64,000 nucleotides of DNA from Achromobacter arsenitoxydans SY8 (GTDB taxonomy: Bacteria; Pseudomonadota; Gammaproteobacteria; Burkholderiales; Burkholderiaceae_B): the NCBI RefSeq assembly GCF_000236785.1, contig NZ_AGUF01000001.1, positions 1 through 64,000 of the forward strand, read 5' to 3'. Below the pieces are notes generated by a model. The model had not been told where the DNA came from, did not search any database, and was given only the letters and a program-made list of their open reading frames with translations. Below are positions 58,535 through 64,000 of this stretch, piece after piece; position 1 is the first letter of the stretch, and every line of letters begins with the position of its first letter. Both the position numbers and the translations under genes were made by a program.

Positions 58535-59446
58535 ATGAAAGCACTTGCCGCGATTTCCGTCGCCGCCGCCCTGCTTGGCGGCGCCGCGTCCGCCCATGCC
58601 GAAGGCCCCAGCCGCCTCGACAAGATCCGCGAAACCGGCGTTCTGACTCTCGGCCACCCCGAAACCTCGGTGCCCTTCGCCTACCTGGACGGCAATCAGA
58701 AGCCGATCGGCTACACGGTGGAAATCTGCCAGGAAGTGGCCAACTACGTGAAGGCCGCGCTGAAGCTGCCCAAGCTGGAGGTCCGCTACAACCCGACGAC
58801 GTCCGCCACGCGCATCCCGCTGCTGGCCAACGGCACGATCGACCTGGAATGCGGCAACACGACCAACAACGAAGCCCGCCACAAACTGGTGTCCTTCGCA
58901 CCCACGACCTTCGTGGCCCAGGTGGTGCTGGTGGCGCGCAAGGACGGCGGCGTCAATCCGAACGACCTGGCTTCGTTCCGCGGCAAGACCATCGCGGCGC
59001 AGGCGGGCGGGCAGACGTTCAAGCTGATTTCGCAGCTCAACGCGCAGGGCAATCTGGGCATTTCCATGGCGCCCACCAAGGACACCGCCGAAACCATCCT
59101 GATGGTGGAATCGGGCCGTGCCGCGGGCTCGGCCAACGATGACGGCATCGCCTATGGCGCGGTGGCTTCGTCCAAGAATCCCGATGCCTTCGTGATCGGC
59201 ACCAAGGGCCTGGAAATGGCGCCCTACGGCATCATGCAGCCCAAGGACGATCCGGCCTTCAAGAAGGTCGTGGATGACGCCGTGCTGGACCTGATCAAGA
59301 ACGGCAAGGTCGCCGCGCTGTACGACAAGTACTTCAATGCGCCGATCCTGCCCAAACAGATCAACCTGAAGTACCCCATGAGCGACGCCCTGAAGCGCGC
59401 CCTGGCCAAGCCGACCGACTCGGGCGATCCCAAGGCCTACGAGTAA
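58535..59446 (+). CDS. glutamate/aspartate-type ABC substrate-binding protein (GltI-like)
   Basis: This 303-aa periplasmic amino-acid binding protein has a signal peptide ending about ASAHA-EG. The mature part starts SRLDKIRETGVLTLGH and contains LDGNQKPIGYTVEICQEVA and ECGNTTNNEARH, close in character to GltI. The start at 58535 has AAGGGA upstream. Ligand specificity for an acidic amino acid is inferred from family; context with an aldolase for hydroxy amino acids leaves room for another ligand. Confidence 0.9.
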   Translation: MKALAAISVAAALLGGAASAHAEGPSRLDKIRETGVLTLGHPETSVPFAYLDGNQKPIGYTVEICQEVANYVKAALKLPKLEVRYNPTTSATRIPLLANGTIDLECGNTTNNEARHKLVSFAPTTFVAQVVLVARKDGGVNPNDLASFRGKTIAAQAGGQTFKLISQLNAQGNLGISMAPTKDTAETILMVESGRAAGSANDDGIAYGAVASSKNPDAFVIGTKGLEMAPYGIMQPKDDPAFKKVVDDAVLDLIKNGKVAALYDKYFNAPILPKQINLKYPMSDALKRALAKPTDSGDPKAYE

Positions 59447-59543
59447 GCGGCATGCGCGCGGGACGCCGGCCGTTCCGCAGCGCGAATCGAAGTAATGACA
59501 CCGGCCGCCAGGCGCGGCCGGCGTCGCGATCAAGGGCTTGGGC

Positions 59544-60311
59544 ATGAATTACAACTGGAGTTGGAGCGTCTTCCTGGAGATGTCGCCGGATGGCGTGCAT
59601 ACCTTCCTGGAAACGATCCTGATCGGCGTGGGCTGGACGCTTGCGCTGGCGCTGACCGCGTGGGTTTTCTCGCTGCTGCTGGGGTCATGGCTGGGCGTGA
59701 TGCGCACGGCGCAGTCGCGGCTGATGAACGCCATCGGCGCGACCTACGTGGAGATCTTCCGCAATATTCCGCTGCTGGTGCAGATGTTCCTGTGGTATTT
59801 CGTGCTGCCCGAACTGCTGCCGCACGCATGGGGCCTGGCCATGAAGCAGATGTCGCAGCCGTGGGGGCAGTTCGTGCCCGCCGTGCTGTGCCTGGGATTC
59901 TATGGATCGGCGCGGGTGGCCGAGCAGCTGCGCGCCGGCATCCAGTCGCTGCCGCGCGGCCAGTTCCAGGCGGGCACCGCGCTCGGGCTGACCGAAGCGC
60001 AGGTCTACCGCTACATCATCCTGCCCGAGGCCTATCGCATCGTGCTGCCCCCGCTGACGTCGGAGTTCATGGGCACGATCAAGTATTCGTCGGTGGCGCT
60101 GACCATCGGCCTGCTCGAACTGACCGGACAGGCGCGCTCCATGGCGGAGTTCAGCTTCCATATCTTCGAGGCGTTCTCGGCCGCGACGGTCATCTACCTG
60201 ATCATCAACGGCATCGTGGTGCTGGGGATGCGCATGCTTGAACGCCATGTCGCCGTTCCCGGCCTGATCGGAACGGCGTCACGGAACGCTCCGGCGGGAT
60301 TGGGGCGCTGA
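59544..60311 (+). CDS. amino-acid ABC transporter permease (GltJ-like)
   Basis: This 255-aa permease of the His/Glu/Gln family has the motif EIFRNIPLLVQMFLWYF and coupling region ARVAEQLRAGIQSLPRGQF. The ATG at 59544 has AAGGG 7 bp upstream; a TTG two codons earlier is less likely. It is followed after 1 bp by the partner permease. Confidence 0.92.
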   Translation: MNYNWSWSVFLEMSPDGVHTFLETILIGVGWTLALALTAWVFSLLLGSWLGVMRTAQSRLMNAIGATYVEIFRNIPLLVQMFLWYFVLPELLPHAWGLAMKQMSQPWGQFVPAVLCLGFYGSARVAEQLRAGIQSLPRGQFQAGTALGLTEAQVYRYIILPEAYRIVLPPLTSEFMGTIKYSSVALTIGLLELTGQARSMAEFSFHIFEAFSAATVIYLIINGIVVLGMRMLERHVAVPGLIGTASRNAPAGLGR

Positions 60312-60312
60312 C

Positions 60313-61002
60313 ATGGGCAAATTCGATTTCGACGTCATCTGGGGCTCGCTGCCGTATCTGTTCCAGACCGGCATGACTTTCACGCTGACGCTGACCGTGC
60401 TGGCCGCCGTGATGGGGCTGGCGCTGGGCACCGTCCTGGCGATGATGCGGCTGTCGCGCCATAAATTCCTGTCGGTGCCGGCGGGCATCTATGTGAACGT
60501 GATGCGCTCGATCCCGCTGCTGCTGGTGATCTTCTGGTTCTACTTCCTGATGCCGTACATCGCCGCGTGGATCGTGGGTTCGTCCACGCCCCTGCGGGTG
60601 GGCGCCTTCAATTCGGCGGTGATCACGTTCACCTTGTTCGAGGCCGCGTACTTCTGCGAAATCATGCGCGCCGGCATCCAGTCGATCGCGCGCGGCCAGG
60701 TGTCGGCCAGCATGGCGCTGGGGCTGAACCATTGGCAGGGCATGCGCTATGTGGTGCTGCCGCAGGCCTTGCGCAACATGGTGCCGGCGCTGCTGACGCG
60801 CGTCATCATCCTGTTCCAGGATACGTCGCTGGTCTACGTGCTGTCGCTGACCGACTTCCTGGGGGCGGCGGCCAAGATCGGCCAGCGCGACGGGCGGCTG
60901 GTGGAGCTTTATCTCTTCGTGGCGGTGGTGTATTTCGTGATCTGCTTCACGGCATCGCGTCTGGTCAAGCGGCTGGAAAGGCGCACGCGGGTGCTGCGCT
61001 GA
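60313..61002 (+). CDS. amino-acid ABC transporter permease (GltK-like)
   Basis: This 229-aa partner permease has NVMRSIPLLLVIFWFYFL and the coupling loop CEIMRAGIQSIARGQ. It starts 1 bp after the previous stop, so the two permeases are co-translated as a heterodimer. Confidence 0.92.
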   Translation: MGKFDFDVIWGSLPYLFQTGMTFTLTLTVLAAVMGLALGTVLAMMRLSRHKFLSVPAGIYVNVMRSIPLLLVIFWFYFLMPYIAAWIVGSSTPLRVGAFNSAVITFTLFEAAYFCEIMRAGIQSIARGQVSASMALGLNHWQGMRYVVLPQALRNMVPALLTRVIILFQDTSLVYVLSLTDFLGAAAKIGQRDGRLVELYLFVAVVYFVICFTASRLVKRLERRTRVLR

Positions 61003-61042
61003 GCCTTCCGGCGCGGCCTCCTAGTTATCCACAGGTTCAACG

Positions 61043-61801
61043 ATGCAACTTACTTCCAATCCCCCCATGATCGAAATCCGGCAGGTCAGCAAGTGGTACG
61101 GCGATTTCCAGGTGCTGGACGAATGCTCCACCACCGTGCGCCGCGGCGAGGTCGTGGTGGTGTGCGGCCCGTCTGGTTCGGGCAAGTCGACGCTGATCAA
61201 GACCGTCAACGCGCTGGAGCCCTTCCAGAAAGGCGAGATCGTGGTCAATGGCGTGTCGGTGGGCGATCCGCGCACTGATCTGCCCAAGCTGCGCGCCGTG
61301 GCCGGCATGGTGTTTCAGCACTTCGAGCTGTTCCCGCACCTGTCGGTGACCGAGAACCTGTGCCTGGGCCAGGTCAAGGTGCTCAAGCGCGGCAAGGACG
61401 AGGCCCGCCAGCGCGCGCTGGCGCTGCTGGAGCGCGTCGGCCTGTCGGCGCACAAGGACAAGCATCCCGGCGAGCTTTCGGGCGGCCAGCAGCAGCGCGT
61501 GGCGATCGCGCGCGCGCTGTCGATGGACCCGGTCGTGATGCTGTTCGACGAGCCGACCTCGGCGCTGGACCCCGAGATGGTCAACGAAGTGCTGGACGTG
61601 ATGACCGACCTGGCCGGCGAAGGCATGACGATGATGGTGGTGACCCACGAGATGGGATTCGCCCGCCGCGTCGCCGACCGCGTGATTTTCATGGACGGCG
61701 GCAAGATCGTCGAAGACTGCGCCAAGGAGCAGTTCTTCGGCAACGTGGAGGAGCGTGCCCCGCGCACGCGCCAATTTCTTTCCAAAATTCTGCAGCATTG
61801 A
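61043..61801 (+). CDS. amino-acid ABC transporter ATP-binding protein (GltL-like)
   Basis: This 252-aa ATPase has Walker [11 protein letters not shown], the Q-loop [13 protein letters not shown] typical of GlnQ/GltL, signature [17 protein letters not shown] and Walker [16 protein letters not shown]. An exact DnaA box (61025-61033) sits just upstream of the start, in the ribosome-binding-site area. An alternative start is ATG 61067 (MIEIRQVSK). Confidence 0.93.
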   Translation: MQLTSNPPMIEIRQVSKWYGDFQVLDECSTTVRRGEVVVVCGPSGSGKSTLIKTVNALEPFQKGEIVVNGVSVGDPRTDLPKLRAVAGMVFQHFELFPHLSVTENLCLGQVKVLKRGKDEARQRALALLERVGLSAHKDKHPGELSGGQQQRVAIARALSMDPVVMLFDEPTSALDPEMVNEVLDVMTDLAGEGMTMMVVTHEMGFARRVADRVIFMDGGKIVEDCAKEQFFGNVEERAPRTRQFLSKILQH

Positions 61802-61806
61802 TAGCC

Positions 61807-62865
61807 ATGACCCAGCGGACTCCCGCCGACCTTCCCAGCACGCCCGTCGACCTGCGCAGCGATACGGTTACCCACCCCACCGCGGCCATGTACGAGCGCA
61901 TGCGCACGGCGCCGATCGGCGATGACGGACTGGACGGCGATCCCACCGTGCGCGAACTGGAATCCTATGTGGCGGCCAGCCTTGGCAAGGAAGCCGGGCT
62001 GTTCGTGCCCAGCTGCACCATGGCCAACCTGCTGGCCGTGCTGGCGCAGACGCAGCGCAGCGAGCAGGTGGTGCTGGAGTCGACCGCCCACATGTACACG
62101 TCGGAACGGGGGGCGGCCACGTTCACCGGCCTGTTCTACCAGGGCGTGTCCGGGACCGCCGGCGCGATGGACCTGAACCGGCTGGAAGAGGCGCTGCAGA
62201 CCGGCGGCCACAAACTGAAGACTTCGCTGGTGGCGATGGAAACGTCGCACAACAACGCCGGGGGCGCGGTGCTGCCGCTGGATCACATGCAGGCGGTGCA
62301 TGGCATGGCGCAGGCGGCCGGCGTGCCAGTGCACCTGGATGGCGCGCGCCTGTTCAACGCGGCGGTGGCGCTGGGCGTGACTGCCGCGGACATCACCCGG
62401 CATGCGGACACGGTGTCGCTGTGCCTGTCCAAGGGCTTGAGCGCGCCAGTGGGCGCGGTGCTGGCGGGAAGCCGGCCGATGGTCGCCAAGGCGCGCACGT
62501 TGCGCCGGATGCTCGGCGGCACGCAGCGCCAATCGGGAATCGTGGCGGCAGCGGGGCTGGAGGGCGTGCAGCACATGGGCGAGCGCCTGGCCGAGGACCA
62601 CGTCCGCGCCCGGCGCCTGAGCGACGGCCTCAACCGGCTGGCGCCGGCGCTGTCCGCGACGGTTCCGCAGACCAACATCGTGCAGGTCGAGACGGCCGAC
62701 ACCGGCATGACCAACGCGGAATGGGTTTCGGCCCTGCAGGCGCAGGGCGTCCTGACCCGGCCGTGGGGCCGCACGAGGCTGCGCTGCGTGACGCACCGGC
62801 ATATCGGCGACGACGATATCGACACCGCCGTGAAGGCTTTCGCAGCCGTCCTGAACGGCCGCTGA
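61807..62865 (+). CDS. ltaE: low-specificity L-threonine aldolase
   Basis: This 352-aa PLP enzyme cleaves L-threonine or allo-threonine to glycine and acetaldehyde. It has DLRSDTVTHPTAAM at the N-terminus, HLDGARLFNAAVALG, and the PLP lysine at about residue 209 in SLCLSKGLSAPVG. The ATG at 61807 follows the ATPase stop by 5 bp. The frame is open further upstream within the ATPase gene, but that part is not homologous. It is cotranscribed with the importer, suggesting catabolism of the imported hydroxy amino acid. Confidence 0.92.
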   Translation: MTQRTPADLPSTPVDLRSDTVTHPTAAMYERMRTAPIGDDGLDGDPTVRELESYVAASLGKEAGLFVPSCTMANLLAVLAQTQRSEQVVLESTAHMYTSERGAATFTGLFYQGVSGTAGAMDLNRLEEALQTGGHKLKTSLVAMETSHNNAGGAVLPLDHMQAVHGMAQAAGVPVHLDGARLFNAAVALGVTAADITRHADTVSLCLSKGLSAPVGAVLAGSRPMVAKARTLRRMLGGTQRQSGIVAAAGLEGVQHMGERLAEDHVRARRLSDGLNRLAPALSATVPQTNIVQVETADTGMTNAEWVSALQAQGVLTRPWGRTRLRCVTHRHIGDDDIDTAVKAFAAVLNGR

Positions 62866-62903
62866 TTCAGGCAATTTTGGGGTGGCCGATGCGATAATGC
62901 CGC

Positions 62904-63809
62904 ATGTCCACCACCCATCTTTCCCGAAAAGACTATTTCTGCGCATTGGCGGTGGTGGTCATCTGGGGCCTGAATTTCGTCGTCATGAAGGTCGGCATGC
63001 GGGGCTTGTCCCCCATGATGCTGGGCGCGCTGCGGTTCGCGCTGGCGGCCTTCCCCCTCATTCTCTTTGTGCGCATGCCGCGGCTGCCGTGGCAGTGGAT
63101 CGCGGCCTACGGGCTGGTCCAGGGCCTGGGCCAGTTCGGCCTGCTCTTCACCGCGCTGAAGTTCGGCATGCCGGCCGGCATGGCTTCCCTCGTCATCCAG
63201 ACCCAGGCGTTCTTCACGCTGCTGCTTGCGGCCCCGGTGCTGCACGAGAGCGCACGGCGCCATCATTGGGTCGGCCTGTGCGTGGCCGCACTGGGACTGG
63301 CGATCATCGCCGGGGGGCGCGGCGACGGGCCGGGCCAGATGATGATGCTGGGCTTCGTGCTGACGTTGGGCGCCGCTTTCATGTGGGCCGTGTCCAACAT
63401 GATCGTGCGGCTGGCCAGCCGCAAGGCGCCCGGCTACGACCCGTTCGCTTTCATTGCCTGGAGCAGCGCCGCGCCGGTGCTGCCCTTCCTGCTGCTGGCG
63501 ATCCTGATCGACGGCTGGGAACCCGTGGTGGGCATGATTACCGGCATGGGCTGGGGCGAGGCGCTGTCGGTGATCTACCTGGCGGTGCTGGCGACGCTGC
63601 TGGCCTACACCCTGTGGACGCAGTTGCTCACGCGCCACGCGGCCGCGAAGGTCGCGCCGTTTTCCCTGCTGGTGCCGGTGGTGGGCCTGTGGGCGGCGTC
63701 GATGGCCTTTGGCGAGCGGCTCCAGCCGCTGCAATGGGCTGGCGCCGCGTGCGTACTGTGCGGCCTGGTCATCAACCAGGTCGGCGGTCGCTGGCTGCGT
63801 TCGCGCTGA
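62904..63809 (+). CDS. EamA-family transporter (drug/metabolite exporter)
   Basis: This 301-aa inner-membrane protein has ten predicted helices in two EamA repeats (AVVVIWGLNFVVMKVGMRGL in the first; TLGAAFMWAVSNMIVRLASR in the second). It is similar to amino-acid exporters such as EamA/YdeD. It lies 38 bp after the aldolase and could export amino acids. The substrate is unknown. Confidence 0.9.
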   Translation: MSTTHLSRKDYFCALAVVVIWGLNFVVMKVGMRGLSPMMLGALRFALAAFPLILFVRMPRLPWQWIAAYGLVQGLGQFGLLFTALKFGMPAGMASLVIQTQAFFTLLLAAPVLHESARRHHWVGLCVAALGLAIIAGGRGDGPGQMMMLGFVLTLGAAFMWAVSNMIVRLASRKAPGYDPFAFIAWSSAAPVLPFLLLAILIDGWEPVVGMITGMGWGEALSVIYLAVLATLLAYTLWTQLLTRHAAAKVAPFSLLVPVVGLWAASMAFGERLQPLQWAGAACVLCGLVINQVGGRWLRSR

Positions 63810-63865
63810 GCGGCGCATTTCCGGCGTTCGGTCTCAGCCTGCTCGGCCGTCTGGATTACATCGTG

Positions 63866-63880
63866 CCGCCTAGGGCGGCG
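63866..63880. terminator. small GC hairpin between convergent genes
   Basis: GCCGCC-TAG-GGCGGC is a 6-bp perfect stem, 4 bp after the stop of the minus-strand gene at the right edge. It has no T-run, so a terminator role is uncertain. Confidence 0.35.
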
Positions 63881-63884
63881 ACCT

Positions 63885-64000
63885 CTAAAGTTGTTCGAAG
63901 CGGATGTAACGCTTTTCGGTGTACTCCCGGCGCGTGACCATTTCCTGCACCGCCGCGCCCGGCGGGCCCCGGCGCAGCCATTCCAGCATGTGATCAACCT
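63885..64000 (-). CDS. acylphosphatase-like protein, C-terminal part (truncated by window edge)
   Basis: The minus strand keeps an open frame of 38 codons from the window edge to TAG at 63885-63887. The segment DHMLEWLRRGPPGAAVQEM, ending in KRYIRFEQL, resembles the C-terminus of acylphosphatases (the GPP-A-V pattern and terminal F-RFEQ). The catalytic N-terminal part lies outside the window, so the call is tentative. Confidence 0.6.
   Translation of the reverse strand, partial: VDHMLEWLRRGPPGAAVQEMVTRREYTEKRYIRFEQL

Noticed and set aside
61360-61806. N-terminal extension of the threonine aldolase frame
   Set aside because: It lies entirely within the ABC ATPase gene in another frame and is Arg/Gly-rich. 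The aldolase begins at 61807.

Overview
The window looks like the replication-origin region of a GC-rich betaproteobacterium of the family Alcaligenaceae, most likely Achromobacter or a close relative of Bordetella. I infer this from the tRNA-Tyr/Gly/Thr cluster reading off the left edge (in proteobacteria this normally leads into tuf), the order mnmG-rsmG-parA-GNAT-parB, the Bug/TctC-type binding proteins, and the character of DnaA, DnaN and GyrB. No database search was possible, so genus and function calls rest on motifs, family knowledge and gene context.

Layout. (1) 0-0.5 kb: three tRNA genes on the minus strand behind a strong promoter. (2) 0.6-10.2 kb: a divergent catabolic cluster. A histidinol-phosphatase-like phosphatase, a PuuA/GlnA-like gamma-glutamyl ligase, an aldehyde dehydrogenase and an iron alcohol dehydrogenase run left. 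A PhnS/T/U2-like ABC importer and a DeoR regulator run right. Together they suggest uptake and oxidation of a (phospho)amino alcohol by way of a gamma-glutamyl conjugate. (3) 10.2-15.8 kb: a Bug binding protein and a sulfur amino-acid operon (cysteine dioxygenase-like, C-S lyase, four-domain rhodanese) divergent from a LysR regulator, with a perfect palindromic operator candidate between. (4) 15.8-22 kb: the mnmG-rsmG-parA-GNAT-parB-asparaginase unit, reading left. (5) 22-24.5 kb: about 2.5 kb without a credible protein gene, holding seven parS sites, an AT-rich stretch and several DnaA boxes; this is my oriC candidate. (6) 24.5-35.2 kb: a cold-shock gene, an AbrB-type membrane protein, an aminotransferase, a complete tctDECBA tripartite carboxylate system, a CLC channel and an acetyltransferase. 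(7) 35.2-52 kb: mnmE, separated by about 12.7 kb from yidC-yidD-rnpA-rpmH. The intervening block carries a dipeptide-type ABC operon, an M20 amidohydrolase, a frameshifted TauD-like dioxygenase, a sulfonate/nitrate-type ABC importer and a catalase. (8) 52-57 kb: dnaA-dnaN-gyrB. (9) 57-64 kb: LysR, a glutamate/aspartate-type ABC importer, threonine aldolase, an EamA exporter and the C-terminal end of an acylphosphatase-like gene.

Across the window there are at least 19 exact copies of the DnaA box TTATCCACA. Fewer than one is expected by chance. They lie in coding as well as intergenic DNA, and several sit directly in front of start codons. No insertion sequences, prophage genes or CRISPR arrays were seen.
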